The translations under genes were made by a program, and so were the position numbers. Shown one piece after another: positions 35,115-47,543 of a stretch of DNA of 64,000 nt. The notes under the pieces were generated by a model. That model had not been told where the DNA came from, did no database searches, and worked only from the letters and a program-made list of their open reading frames with translations. Source of the DNA: Papio anubis (taxonomy: Eukaryota > Chordata > Mammalia > Primates > Cercopithecidae); contig NC_044995.1 in assembly GCF_008728515.1 (NCBI RefSeq), positions 16,952,127 to 17,016,126 on the forward strand, given 5' to 3'. Every line of letters begins with the position of its first letter. Positions within the stretch are counted from its first letter, which is position 1.

Positions 35115-35512
35115 AGGGTGCTATACTGTGAATGTGTTCCCCTAAAATTAATCAGCAATTCACAGGATTAGGAAGTAGGGCCTTTAGGAAGTGATTCAGT
35201 CATGAAAGGAGAGTCTTCACTAATGGGTTTAGGGTTCTTACACAAGGACTGGAGGGAGTGGGCTTCCCCTGTTTTGCCCTTCCTCCTTCTGCCATATGAG
35301 GACACAGTGCATCCCCTCCTGAAGACAGTGCACAAGGCGCCATCTTGGATGCGGAGACCAGGCCCTCACCAGACACCAATTCTGCTGGCACCTTGATCTT
35401 GGACTTCCAGCCTATGGAACTGTGAGAAATACATTTCTGTTCTTCAGAAATTACCCAGTCTAGTGTATTTTGTTACACAGTAGCACAAACCCACTAAGGC
35501 ATAGTACGTTTT
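35115..35512 (+). repeat. MLT1/MST-like MaLR solo LTR
   Basis: Carries motifs typical of MaLR LTRs: 'gaagtagggcctttaggaag', 'ggccctcaccagacacc' and 'aactgtgagaaatac', ending near 'cactaaggcatag'. No internal region is seen. Confidence 0.6.
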
Positions 35513-36756
35513 GTCATTTTCTTCTACAATTTTCTTTGTTGCCTCTTTAGCAGTGGGTCATTTTATATTTGATCCTTCATAATATCTCTTACTTTGGGTT
35601 TTTCACATTTCTGTTCCAAGAGTATTCTCAGACATGTATTTTTCACTATTTGTTAGTATCCAGGTCAGAAAGTCCAGAATACTTTCTTATAAGCCTTCAG
35701 GTTCTGCAACAATGTAAGTATTAATGCCTCCTGTAAACTAGGTATTTCCTTTCCAATTGTAACTGCCATCTGGAAGCAAAGTGGAATTACTTTCATTACT
35801 TTGATTACTATGAGTGTGTGGTTGATTTTTAATGTATCTGGGGTATGGTTAAATGCTGGTTTTTAATCACACAGATACATCAATGGCTTGGCACACTAGG
35901 GTATCAGTTGCTAGTTATCTCTGTATTTATCCTTGCTGTTAGAGAGGGAAAGTACAGACTGTGAAGTTGGACCAGCTGTCATACCCACAACATTTGGAGA
36001 GCTGTGATTTTTTTTTAACCTTTAGCTGTCTAACTGTCACATGTAGCAGCTCAGGTGAAAGGCACTCTTATTGTGGGGACTTTCCCTTAATGCTCTGTGG
36101 TGCAAAAGAGCAGACCTATGTAGAAGCATTTAAGTATTTTGTGCATCAACAGGACGATTAAAGGAACAATTCTTATTGTATCTTTTAGTCCCTGAAGACA
36201 AAACCATGGTGACAGTAACTAGGTCAAGGCGTTGTATTCAGAGAGGGTCAGCCTTGGTCTTTGAGCGTGAGTCTCCTTTACCCCACTGTCAAGACTCACT
36301 GAGCAGATGGGAAAGTTCAGGTGGAACATGCAGTGAATAGCAAACACGGTGGGGGGCACTCACTGTCCCGCGCTGCCACGCCTGCCATGGTCAGCAGACC
36401 TGTCTTCTACCTGACAACAGGCAGGTTGAGAAACGTTTTCCTGGAGAGTTTCCTGATTCTTCCCAGTTGTGGCAGGATGGACTGACTTAGAGGAGCTCAG
36501 GAAGGTTGTTAAAGAACACAGAAAAACAAGATGAATTGTACTCCTCAGCAGGCCTAGGTTAGAGCAGCATGTCCTTGAAGCCTCAGCCTCTCCTGGGACA
36601 CAGCATAATGCCCCTAATGATTTGAAATTTGGTGGAGAGTGGGTTGCTAATCACTATGTCCAGGGACAAAAAGAGACATGAACAGCAAAAAGTTATAAAA
36701 TAAGCAGGACTAACATCTGCTTATTGTGGGAGGTAGGGATTTCAGATATAAGAATT
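35513..36756. other. Stretch without recognisable gene
   Basis: No gene or certain repeat. A somewhat GC-rich patch lies at 36340-36420. Open frames here are short and featureless. Confidence 0.45.
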
Positions 36757-37017
36757 TAGCTGCATGCGAAGTTCACACCTTAATCTTAGCACCTGGGGAG
36801 GCCAAGGCAGGAGGACGGCTTGAGCCCAGGAGCTTGACATGAGCCAGGCAACATAGTAAGTCCCCATTCGCACAAAAATGTTTTTGAAGAAAAGTAGTTG
36901 AGTGTGGGGGCACATGCCTGTAGTTCCAGGTACCTGGGAGGCTGAGGCAAGAAAATCGCTTAAGCCTGGGAGATTGAGGCTGCAGTGAGCTATGATCACA
37001 CGAACGCACTCCAGCCT
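36757..37017 (+). mobile_element. Old Alu without a tail, joined to the GC-rich array
   Basis: Diverged Alu that breaks off at 'gcactccagcctg', just before where its tail should be. The next base starts unit 1 of the GC-rich array, so this is a rearrangement junction. Confidence 0.8.
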
Positions 37018-39339
37018 GTGAGTCCGGAGACCCCAGCTGGCGCCCTAAATCTCCCTCTCCACCGGTAGAAGTCAGCTCGAGGAGCTCCTGAGGACAGGAC
37101 TCCCGGGGAGCCGACCCTGGGAGGCCCGAAGCCTCCACTGCCACAATGCTCACTACTACATCCCCACTCCAGCCGCCACCGCGACTGCCACAGAAGCCCC
37201 CGCACACGCGTCCCCGAACCTGTGTAAAGGGGCCGCAGCCGGACTTCAAGCACGAGTCGGCCTGGGCAATGCTCACGCGCGTGGCTCGAGCCCGTTCTCC
37301 TGTCACAGTGACTCCAACGGTTGGCTGAGGACAACTCCCTGAGCCTTAACAAAGCAGAAGCCCTCCGTGGCAGTGCGTCGGTGTCGAGGCGCCAGCCTCA
37401 CCAATCCAAGGGGTCAACAAAACCGTTTTGGGACACCGCGATACACGGAGGGCCTACCAGGATGCAGAAATAGACGGAGTCCAAGGAAAGCAGCGCGGCA
37501 TCCCAGCCTCAGGCCTGCCCGGACGGTGATCCGGTGAATCCCCCCAAAAGTCGTACCCCCCGTGATCTCAAGGACAGGTCTGCCTGTGTGCCTGTGGACT
37601 GCTCTCTCACCCAACAGTCGTTCTCCTCAAGAGCAGAACCCCACAGCCTCAGGGATTGCCTGGGGGGGTGTGTTTCTGTGCCACTGCTGTGTGTCTGTGG
37701 GTGTGTATCACATTCTTTCTTCTCTGTCTCTCAGTCTCTGTCTGTCTCTCTCGCTTTCTCTGTCTCTCTGTCTGTGCGCCCGTGTGCGAGTGAGTGTTGG
37801 GGTGAATGTGCCCTGTGCGCCAAAAAGCGATTTCCGGCATGCCTGCCTGTCTTTAGTGAGCCTCTTTCCTGCGTCTGGCTGGGTCACGTGGCAGGTTGTC
37901 AGTCCTTTTCGCGGCGGTTCCACTTTGGGTTTCTGAAGGCCTCGACCACGTGAGGAGAGGCGTCGTTCCCGGAGCAGTTGAAATCTCATCCCCATCCCCA
38001 GCGGCCTCTTTTCTGGGATCAAGACGAACACACTCCAGCCACGGACAAAAGCCGCACGGGAGCTCATTGTCCTGCAGGAGGGAAGCAAACCGAAGTCAAA
38101 GAAGATGGTTCTATCTCCTCGTGGCTCTTCTCCGAGAAATGAAACCACACATCACCACACAATCTTAAAAAGAAGCAGGAAAGTGGACACGGCAAGGATC
38201 CCTGTACTGGGACGCTGGACTCTCTGGACAACTCACCCGTTTGGCACTCCTTTCCTTATGCCTGTGGTGGTGAAACTGTGCGTTATCCTGCCTGGGCTCT
38301 GGCCTCTGCTCCGTCCTCCCTCTTGCTCTGTCTGCCCTGTTTTGAGGGTCTAGGTGCTTCTTGGTCTGGATCAATGCCTTCAACAAAAAACACTTCCCAG
38401 TCCATCAGGGAGACACTTCCTGGAGATCCCTGTCATGATCGTTTCTCTCTCCAAACCTGTTTCTGGTTGATTGGGTAGTTTTGACAATCCTGGACCTCTG
38501 AACTTCCATACCTGTCTCAGACAGGGAAGCTCCCTCGGTCTCCATGTTTCACCTGATGGCTGAGTAGTTTGCCTAGAATGAGCGGTAGGCGACAGTGACT
38601 GGCCTTGGATTCTAGGAAAGTGCATTTCCTCTCCACTTCCTGTCTTATTCTTGAGGGACATCCTCTCCTTTGCTCCTGGGTGGGCTGCATCCCACAACTG
38701 AATCTTTTGGCTGTAAGGAATGTCGGGGAACCAACGGGACTGGGCTGGGCCCGGGGCTGGGCGCAGGGGAGATTGCGTCAGGGCTACCTGGGCGGTGGAG
38801 TGTCGGGAATGGGGTGAACTTTGCAGAAACCTCTTTGCTCCTTTGGCAGGCATTTCAAAATGTGGCTTGGGCTCACACACAGACCCCTTCCTGGTTCCCA
38901 GGCGTTCTTTGATTTTCCCTGGCATTCATGGAAAGGTCACATGTGCCCCACTTCCGCCGGGCACATGCCTAGACACCATTGTTTCTTTCGCCATTGCTCC
39001 ATATGCCCTCTGTGTCACACATTCACCCCATCTGCTCTGGGATACACCAGTGCGACGTGTGGTTGCATTGGCTCCACCTCGGAATCGCCCCTGGACCTGT
39101 TTACACATGTCCTGGAAAGCGCAATCAGCTTGAAGGAGCCCCAGGCCCTTCAGAATCACGGCAGGCCACTGCTCTTTCAAAGGAGGGAGGCAGAGGGCTC
39201 AGGGGTCAGTGAATTTTCAGCTGACACCACGCCTTGAGGCCCATGGGATGATTCTGGGCTGCAGCCAGGCCCTGCCTGCCTCACCAGATGCAGTGAGCCC
39301 TCTTTCTCACCCGGAGGGGTCCAGAATCGGATCTGAAGC
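37018..39339. repeat. GC-rich tandem array, unit 1 (about 2.3 kb)
   Basis: Begins with a CpG-rich head of about 320 bp ('gagaccccagctggcgccct') followed by a less GC-rich body. Matching landmarks with the next unit are the head (37023/39343), 'tggctctgg...' text at 38300/40095, 'ctggttgattggg' at 38463/40259 and 'cgtgtggttgcattggctcc' at 39056/40674 (the latter imperfect). It contains an internal TCTCTGTC-type microsatellite at about 37715-37795, not seen in unit 2. I cannot name the family; SST1/MER22-type macrosatellite sequence is one possibility not tested here. Open frames here are a by-product of high GC. Confidence 0.8.
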
Positions 39340-40966
39340 GGAGTCCTGAGACCCCAGCAGGCGCCCTGAAGCTCCCCCTCCCCCGGTGGAAATCGGCTCG
39401 AGGAAGTCCTGAAGACAGGACTCCTGGGGGTCTAGGGTTTGGACGTGGGAGGCCGCCCGCGGCCCCCTCTTCCACGCGGCCCCCTACCGGACCCCGGATC
39501 CAGCCGCCACCGCAGCTGCAGCAGTAGCCCCCCTGCAGCTGTGCAGCCGCCATTGTTTCAAGGGGCCACAGTCTGACTTCCAGGAGCAGAGCGCGAGTCG
39601 GACCAGCCAATGCATGCGCGAAGCGCCAGCTGACTCTCCCGTCACAGTGATTCCCACAGTTGTCTCAGAAACTTGTCCCTGAGGCTTGGCAAAGGAGGGC
39701 TCAAGGAGCCCTCCGTGGCAGTGCTTGGGTATCAGGGCTCCGAGTCTCCGGCCTGCCCCACAGTGTTTTCATCCCCTTTCCATTCTGAGCCGCCTCTTTG
39801 CTAGGATCCAGAGGACCACACCCCAGCCAAGGACAAAGGCCTCCCAGGTGCTCACTGTCCACCCGCAGGAGGGTGCCCACACACCTTCAAGAAGATGGTT
39901 CTCACTCCTTTCGCCCTCCGCCCTCATTGAGTAATCTAGCCACAGCTCGACACAGGGACGGAGAAGGAAGCCGGCAATGACATGGGGCAAGCATCTCTGT
40001 CACGCAAACGCTGGCCTTTCTGTCCAAGTCACCCGTTTTGCACTTCTCCCCGGCTGCCCGTGATGGTTGCACTTGCAGTATCCTGCCTGGGCTCTGGCCT
40101 CTGCTCTGTCTCCCTCTTGCTCTGTCTGCCCAATTTTGGACAAGTGTTGAGGCTTCTTCGTCTGGCTCACTGTCTTCAACAAAGATCACTTCCCAGTCTA
40201 TCAGGGACAAACTTCGTAGGGGTCCATTTCATGATTGCTACCCTCTGCAAACCTATTTCTGGTTGATTGGGCAGGTGTGATGATCCTGGAGCTCGGGGCT
40301 TCCATACCTGTCTGGGCGGGGAAGCTCCCTTGGTCTCCATGTCCCAACTGCTGGCTGCGTGGTCGGTCCAGGAAGAGCGGGAGAGGACACCAGCGTGACT
40401 CACCTTTGCCTTCTAGAAAAGGCGGTGTTGTATCCCACCTACACTTTCTGTCTCATTCCTGAGGGCCATCCAGTTCCTCTGCTCCTGAGGAAAGTGCCTG
40501 CAAGCACTGAATCTTTTTGCTGCCATGGATGTCAGGGGACCAAAGGACTGGGTTTTGCTGGGTGCAAGGGAGGTGGCGTGAGGGTATGTCCATCAGTGTC
40601 CGTCTGGGCATCGCCCCCTATGGCCTCAAAGACACACGCTCACTCTGTCTGCTCTTGGGGGACGTCAGTGCCACGTGTGGTCACATTGCCTCCATCTCGG
40701 ACTCGCCTCTGTCTCTCTTTGCACATACGGCAGAAAGGAGTGTTGTGATGTGGAGTACCCGGGCCTTGGAGATTAAGGCAGGAGTCCACTGCTCCACCCA
40801 GGAAGGAGGGAGGCAGTGGGCTCACGGATCAGTGCATTTTCAGCGGACAGTAGGCCCTGCGGCCCTTGGGATCTTTCTGTGCCCCAGCGAGGCCCTTCCC
40901 GCCTCACTACATTGTAACCCCATTCCTGATCACCCGGTCGGATCCATAATCGGATCCGAAAAGAAG
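39340..40966. repeat. GC-rich tandem array, unit 2 (about 1.6 kb)
   Basis: Same order of landmarks as unit 1, about 700 bp shorter because of internal deletions. Its head (39340-39700) is the most CpG-dense stretch of the array, with 'cgcccgcggccccc' and 'tgcatgcgcgaagcgcc'. Confidence 0.8.
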
Positions 40967-41179
40967 TCTGGAGAGGCCAGCCGGCACCCTGAAGCTCCTC
41001 CTCCACCGGGAACTGAAGCAGAAGACCGATGGAGAAGGTCCTGAGAACAGGACTCCTATGGGTCCGATGCTGGGTCTCCCGTAGGCCCCTCTCATAGTCC
41101 TCTTCCCACCCGCCGCCTTGGACTGCGCCGCCGCCGCTGTCAGGGCTGCCCCAGTCCCCGAAGCCGCCTCGTCGCCACC
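40967..41179. repeat. GC-rich tandem array, truncated unit 3
   Basis: Only the CpG-rich head is seen ('gccagccggcaccctgaagc'), with homology to 37023 and 39343. An antisense AluY follows directly. Confidence 0.75.
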
Positions 41180-41459
41180 ATTTTTTTTTTTTTTTTGAGA
41201 CGGAGTCTCGCTCTGTCGCCCAGGCTGGAGTGCAGTGGCCCGATCTCGGCTCACTGCAAGCTCCGCCTCCCGGGTTCATGCCATTCTCCCGCCTCAGCCT
41301 CCGGAGTAGCTGGGACTACAGGTGCCCGCCACCATGCCCGGCTAATTTTTTTGTATTTTTAGTACAGACGGGGTTTCACCGTGTTAGCCAGGATGGTCTG
41401 GATCTCCTGACCTCATGATCTGCCGGCCTCAGCCTCCCAAAGTGCTGGGATTACAGGCA
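41180..41459 (-). mobile_element. AluY in the GC-rich array
   Basis: Antisense, CpG-rich, nearly consensus young Alu starting with a T tract. Confidence 0.9.
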
Positions 41460-41612
41460 CCTGCCACCAGGCCCAGCTAATTTTTGTATTTTTAGTAGAG
41501 ACAGGGTCTCGTCATGTTGGCCAGGCTGGTCTTGAACTCCTGACCTTGGGTGATCCACCCCCCTCGGCCTCCCAAAGTGCTGGGATTACAGGCGTGAGCC
41601 ACTGCGCCCGGC
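41460..41612 (-). mobile_element. Partial antisense Alu fused to the preceding one
   Basis: A second antisense Alu segment begins in mid-element at 'cctgccaccaggcccagc' and runs to 'ctgcgcccggc', giving an element 1.5 Alu long, as produced by unequal Alu-Alu recombination. Confidence 0.85.
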
Positions 41613-42191
41613 AACACAGGTTTTGAGAGGATGGGAACAGGACGTGGCAAGGATCTGTGAGTGTGCAGGCTGTGTTTCACATATCATTAAACATAGTCTA
41701 GTGAGTGTTCTGCAGATAGCTGGCATTTAAGTTTGTTTTACTGAATCAAGGAAAAGAAAAAATGCTGAGAAAAAAATGACACAACTTGCCTGCCAGTCCA
41801 TCTGATTGTTACAAAGTTAATAGTAATTTTAATTTATCTCATGTAAAGGTCCTTGGCAGTGATACCTAATTTCCTAAGATAGCCTTGCTTTATTTTGTAT
41901 GATAAAGCTGTCATGCATATCAGAGTATCTGGAAATTCTTCCCAACACCCCTGACATATGTAATCAATACATTCCCAAAATAATATACCAAACCAAACAG
42001 AAAATAATTTGTTACTTAGTTCCTTCAAATTTGTTTATTTCAGTTGTGGTTCCTTCATGCAGGAAACATTTCATGTGTGTCTGGCACTCTTCCAGTCACA
42101 GATTTCATCTTAAACAACCTAAGTATTGAAATGTTTGTGCCCTTTGATTAATTTTTCCTACATAAATACTTTGATAAAGAGCTACACTGAG
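41613..42191. other. Stretch without recognisable gene
   Basis: AT-rich unique-looking sequence; no ORF or repeat I can support. Confidence 0.45.
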
Positions 42192-42475
42192 GGCGGGTAC
42201 AGTGGCTCACACCTGTAATCCCAGCTCTTTGGGAGGCTGAGGCGGCAGGACCAGGAGGTCAGGAGATCCAAGACCATCCTGGCCAACATGGTGAAACCCT
42301 GTCTCTTCAAAAATACAAAGAATTAGCTAGGCAAGGACAAGCGCTGGCTCGTGCCTGTAATCTCAGCACTTTGGGAGGCTGGGGCAGATGGATCACATGA
42401 GGTTAGGAGTTCGAGACCAGCCTGGCCAACATGTTGAAACCTTGGCTATACCAAAAATACAAAAATTAGACCCAG
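42192..42475 (+). mobile_element. Two abutting partial Alus
   Basis: A left arm at 42192-42340 is followed directly by another left arm at 42341-42475, both plus strand and both ending near 'aatacaaa..aattag'. The spacer 42476-42540 is unique sequence. Confidence 0.8.
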
Positions 42476-42540
42476 AAGGTCATATCCGAATGAGAAAGGC
42501 ATTGTTTGGCTCAAATTGTCTGACACTAAGAACAGTGCAG

Positions 42541-42845
42541 ACTGGCCAAGTGAGGTGGCTCACACCTGTAATCCCAGCACTTTGGGAGGCCGAGGCGGGT
42601 GGATCACCTGAGGTCAGAGGATCAACACCAGCCTGACCAACATGGTGAAACTCCATCTCCACTAAAAAAAAAATTACAAGAAAATTAATCAGGCGTGCTG
42701 GCACATGCCTGTAAATCCTAGCTATTCAGGAGGCTAAGGCAGGAGAATCACTCGAACCCAGGTGGCGGAGGTTGCAGTGAGCAGAGATCATGCCATCACA
42801 CTCTAGCCTGGGCAACAAGAGCAAAACTGTATCTCAAAAAAACAA
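42541..42845 (+). mobile_element. Alu (S-like)
   Basis: Full-length Alu with an A-rich tail and slight internal changes. Confidence 0.9.
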
Positions 42846-43879
42846 GAATAGTGCAAAGTTAAAGCAGATTTATTTTCCAAGAAGCAGGGAACCTGGAATT
42901 TTGGGTGAAATGTCCCAATTGCCAGAAGCTGAAAATGCTCTCAAATGTAAAATTCAGGTCAGACTATATCAAGCTTCTCCTTGTTCTATGTGTGAACAGC
43001 TAGTCTGTATCTTCACCTATGCATATTTAAAAATCAACCTTAAGAAGGCCCTTGGCCACCATAATCCTTCCACACTAGCAAGAGCCCAGCCTCTGAGACT
43101 GTGCTTCCTTCCCGCCTCCCACTGGAATGCCTTCCCCCTAATCTCCAAGGTATCAAACTGGTCAGGGACAGCTGAGACAGCCCTACTTCTGGGAGTCCTC
43201 CCCAACCCCTTGAAGTCACAGGCATCTCTGATGTCCCTGCCTTTCATCCACATCACTGAACAATTAAGTGCACATGTCTCAGTACTTTTATTTAAACCAT
43301 TCCTTGTGTGTTTACAATTAACTACTTCGTGAATGACTGCAGTACGGATGGAGCAGAAAGGAATGCTGAGGGAGGACTCCGGTTAGAATGAGCTGCTCTT
43401 CCAGGACTAGGAATGAACTTTCCCCAGTACCAACCAGGCAGCCTCCAGGGCAAGAAAAGGTAAGGGGATCCATCCTGTTGACAGCCAAGATGGAATTACA
43501 GGTAATTCTCACCTCTTTTTTGACTCTCAGGTGGAAACCCCCTCCCCACGAGGTGAAGCGGAGTCCGCTCCAGAGCCCCGAAGTTGGGGTCGGGGATGTC
43601 ACAGAAATCACCAGGGCAGCCAATTCCCATCCACAGGGGGCCCAGGATGACCCAGCACCCTCAAGCTCAGCCCCAAGCTCGGGTCAGGGAGTGAAGCCCT
43701 TGTCCCCAAGCAACAGAGTGAGGGTTTGTCTCTAACCCTGTGGGCTCCAGTGAAAGGAAAATGGCCTGGAGGTGCCCACAGGAGAGCACCCGAGTTCTGA
43801 GACAGATCTATGGCTCCCAGCCTGAGTCCCCGTGACTAACACAGGGACGCACAGAGGGGCATGCTGCCTGCCTATAGGG
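42846..43879. other. Stretch without supported gene
   Basis: Moderately GC-rich. An open frame runs 43388-43735, but it lacks recognisable domains, and a possible splice donor ('aaaaggtaag' near 43455) falls inside it. Could contain exons of a non-coding transcript linked to the promoter-like region at 43880-44345; this is not demonstrable from sequence. Confidence 0.35.
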
Positions 43880-44345
43880 CACTCACCGAATGCGGGTGCA
43901 CGCTGTGGATCCTGAAGCCGGTCAGGTAACGAGGTGCAGAGGTGTGGGAAACACCGGGAGGGAGGCCTCCCTGGGGGCCAACTAGCCTAACCAGGCGGGA
44001 CCAGCGACCAGAAGTGCTTCTGACGTTAACGCGACACACGGAAGGTGCGTAGGGTACGTAGTGGAAGTGACCGCAGAGGCCTCTGGGTATTGTAGTTTTG
44101 GAGCTAGAGAGGCGGGCAAGCAGTTGGCTTTGCCCACACAGGGTGCCTCTGACATCTGCACAGCGCACACAGCCGAGTTTAAGAGCCCACTGTTAAGATG
44201 CCCAAGTGACGTTGACAAGTTTCTCCTCTGCGAGCCAATGAGATCTGATGACTCCGAGAGCATCATGGGACCGCCAAAGGATTCTGGAAAATGCGGTCCC
44301 GGGTGGCCAGTGTGCGCTGACCTTCACCTGCAGGTGAGCTGAGCT
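43880..44345 (+). promoter_or_regulatory. Candidate CpG promoter and first exon
   Basis: CpG-containing, repeat-free sequence between Alus. It has a ZNF143/STAF-type site (44083-44096), the palindromic CpG cluster 'gacgttaacgcgacacac' near 44020, and a strong donor CAG|gtgagc at 44333/44334 that could end a plus-strand first exon. There is no TATA box. No downstream protein-coding exon was recognised, so a non-coding transcript or the 5' exon of a distant gene are the options. Confidence 0.4.
44083..44096 (-). promoter_or_regulatory. ZNF143/STAF-like binding site
   Basis: On the minus strand the sequence reads ACTACAATACCCAG, matching the core ACTACAANNCCCAG of the ZNF143 motif found in many CpG promoters. 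Confidence 0.6.
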
Positions 44346-44690
44346 CACCACGCAAGTCTCTGCCCTGGTGCACCCTTCCCCAAGCAGACGCCAGGTTGGG
44401 ACAGAAGTGGCTCAGGGAGAGGCAATACTCTCTCGGAACTCCCGGTTTGGGGGCGACACTAACCCTGTGTCCCCTAGAGTAGGACAGTGTACCAGGACAG
44501 GGAACCCCCAGACTGTTCTCAGGGAGAGCAATATTGGCTTGGGGCAAACTCCTGGAATGAAGATGGGGAGAGTCTGGTCACGTTTCCCCAGGATTTTAGG
44601 GGACTTAGGCTGGACTTGGGTGAACAGCAGAAGATCCCCTGGTGATAGTGGTGGTGAGAATTGGAGGCTTGAGCCAAAAATTCCCGAGGT

Positions 44691-44990
44691 TTTTGTTTTG
44701 TTTTGTTTTGTTTTTTGAGACAGTCTTGCTCTGTCTCCCAGGCTGTAGTGCAATGGCAAGATCTCGGCTCATTGTGACCGCCTCCCGAGTTCAAGTAATT
44801 CTCCTGACTCAGCCTCCCAACCCGCCACCATGCCGATTTTTTTTTCTTTCTTTTTTCGTATTTTTAGTAGAGACGGTGTTTCGCCACATTGCCCAGCCTG
44901 GTCTCGAACTCCTGACCTCAAGTGATCCACCTGCGGCGGCCTCCCAAAGTGATGGGACTACAGGCTTGAGCCCCCACACCCAGCTCATTT
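44691..44990 (-). mobile_element. Antisense Alu
   Basis: Starts with a (TTTTG)n tract and reads as Alu on the minus strand, with a gap in the middle ('cccaacccgccaccatgccg'). Confidence 0.9.
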
Positions 44991-45988
44991 TTATCTTTTA
45001 TCTTACAGGTTTTTATCTTTTTTTTATCTTACAGGTGCGGCTTGAGGGAAACTTCTGGAGGGTGGGGTGGAATTGAAGCAGAGGCACAATTGTAACCTTT
45101 CTGCTCAATATGGGTGTTTTCTTTATGCATTAGTTTGTGTTTTTAAAGATATTACATTAAAAATGTGTTTATCTTGATTACTGAGTTTCTTTTGTGGTGC
45201 CCCTTTAAATTCTCTCTCCACAGTCCTGAGCCTTGATAGAAGTTATGGCCTGGCCTCTGGGCATCAAGCAGCCAGCAAGTCCCTTAGTAGCTTTCTCTGA
45301 ATTATTGAATTGTGAGTGATCTTTTCCTTTCCTGACTTCCTTAATATCCACAATTTCCTTGTAACCATCCTTCCAAAGCCACACCCACAAGGCACCTCCA
45401 AGACCTATCATAAAGCAGATGTTCAAAGACTATTTGTAAATCTTCACAACACACCCCTTTCAGAATGTCTTCCAACACCCTTTGCCTGGAGAAGTAAAAA
45501 ACAAGGTTTGCATGTTGAGTATCAGCCTCTCCCATTGGGTGGGTGTTTAAGAAGGAAGATCAGCCGAGAACCCTATTCCAGCCCAGGTAAATGACCTTGC
45601 CAAAGATTTAATATCCACAAATGTAGAATGCTTGTAGCAGTACTCAGTGGGAACCAAAGTCAGGCATGGGGCTGGGCTTTAAGGAGCACAAACGAAAAGG
45701 AGGGACTAGAAAACTTCAGAAAGGTGTTGGCGGGGACAGGGGACAGTGAGGATGTGGGATACTGAGATAATCCAAATCCCTGTGTGGAGACCTATGTGTA
45801 CAAAGGCTGTAAAGAGAGACCCAGGCTGATGGGGTATCTGTAATAAATCAAACATAATATAACAGGAGGCCAAGTGATAAGGGGACCCTGGAAAAACAGA
45901 AGAAGCAGCAAAAGGAGCAGTATCAAACTCCACAGAAATTCACAAACATCAAGACACTAAGAAAGCTGCATTCATTTAAATCAAGGTG
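44991..45988. other. Stretch without recognisable gene
   Basis: No supported gene. Includes a small tandem 'tttttatcttacaggt' duplication at about 44990-45035. Confidence 0.45.
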
Positions 45989-46510
45989 ACAGGCTGGGCG
46001 CGGTAGCTCACGCCTGTAATCCTAGCACTTTGGGAGGCCAAGGCGGGCAGATCATTTGAGGTTCAAGACCAGCCTGGCTAACGTGGTGAAAGCTCGTCTC
46101 TACTAAAAATACAAAAATTAGCTGGGAGTGGTGGTGGGTACCTATAATCCCAGCTACATGGGATTATAGACAGGGCGTAGGGGCTCATGCCTGTAATTCC
46201 GGCAGTTTGGGAGGCTAAGGCAGGAGATTCTTTGAATCCAGGAGTTTGAGACCCACCTGAGCTACACAGCCTGCCTCTGTTTCTACAAAAAACACAAAAG
46301 TTAGCCAGACATGTTGGTGCACACCTGTGTGGTCTCAGCTACCACACAAGGATGACAAATAAAAAGAATTACCTGGCTGGGTACTGTGACTCACACCTGT
46401 ATTCCCAGCACTTTGAGAGGCTGAGGTGGCAGACTGCTTGAACCCAGGAGTCTGAGACTGGTTTGGGCAACATAGCAAGACCTTGTCTCTATTATTTAAA
46501 AAAATAAATA
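45989..46510 (+). mobile_element. Cluster of three partial Alus
   Basis: Plus-strand Alu pieces at about 45989-46160, 46166-46345 and 46373-46510. Each starts near an Alu 5' end and stops early. Confidence 0.8.
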
Positions 46511-47145
46511 AAAAAGCAAAGAATTTCCTATGGCAAGTATTTTTTTTAATTAGAGAGGCAGCCAACTTCCATAAGAAGTCTGAAAATAAAAGCCATAAAT
46601 CCCCTTAGGGGCCAAGGGCTTTGGTCCTCTCAAGGTTGCTGAAAAATCAATTTGCAAAGGGCAGATTAATTGAAGAAAAGGTATACAAATTTATTTAACA
46701 TGTATACACAAGTGCTTTCAGATTGAAGACCCAAAAATACAGGAAAAATGGTTCATTTTTATGCTTAGGATTGAAACCACCTTTGCCCAAATTATAACAG
46801 TGAGAAAATTATGACAGTGGAAGACATCTGATCTAACCAATGCCCATCTTGCGTTTTTTTGGTTTTTTTATTTTTCTTTTGATTTTGTTTTCAAGATGAT
46901 GTCTTGCAGATAGGATTGAGAAGCAGCGGGTTAGAATAAGTTGTCACAGAATTGATGGTGTGATGTGGCGGATACCCTTTTTCACAAGAGGTGTTAGGAG
47001 GATTTGGGGAAATGCTTATATGAGTGTAGCCTAATTTTAACTGGCCCAGCCCCATGAAGAAGCCCACCTTCATTTTCTTCAGTGAAATATAAAGGGAAAA
47101 AGAAAGATACAGAGACCAAATTTTTTGTTTATTAGAAGTCAGAAC
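46511..47145. other. Stretch without recognisable gene
   Basis: AT-rich sequence that resembles an old interspersed repeat ('attaattgaagaaaaggtat'), which I cannot place in a family. Confidence 0.4.
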
Positions 47146-47360
47146 CTGGGCAACATGGCAAAACCCCATCTCTACAAAATATACCAAAAACAAACAAAAA
47201 AAAAATTAGCCAGGCATGGTGGCATATGCCTATAGTCCCAGCTACTCAGGAGGCTGAGGCAGGAGGATCAGCTGAGCCCGGGAGGTCGAAGCTCCAGCGA
47301 GCCATGATTGCACCAGCCTGGGTGACAGAGCAAGATCCTGTCTCAAAGGGAAAAAAAAAG
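47146..47360 (+). mobile_element. 5'-truncated Alu
   Basis: Begins at 'cctgggcaacatggcaaaac', mid left arm, and runs to an A-rich tail. Confidence 0.85.
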
Positions 47361-47543
47361 AGAAGTCAGTATTTGTAGATTTATTATGGGAAAGCACAGT
47401 TGCAGTTCTGGGACGACCTCTAGAAATAGTCCATCTCCTCAAAATATACACAAAGTTTCAGAGGAGACCTCGACTCAACAAGGTAACAACAGAAGAAGTG
47501 CTTAGTAAGCTGCTCTGACAGGGTCCCAAAAGAACACTCATAA

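Noticed and set aside
37018..41180. Many overlapping open frames of 80-180 aa in the GC-rich array
   Set aside because: High GC lowers stop frequency. The frames differ between array units and are not conserved at protein level, so no gene is called.
43388..43735. 115-codon open frame near the candidate promoter
   Set aside because: No recognisable domain and a possible splice donor within it; mentioned only as unassigned sequence.
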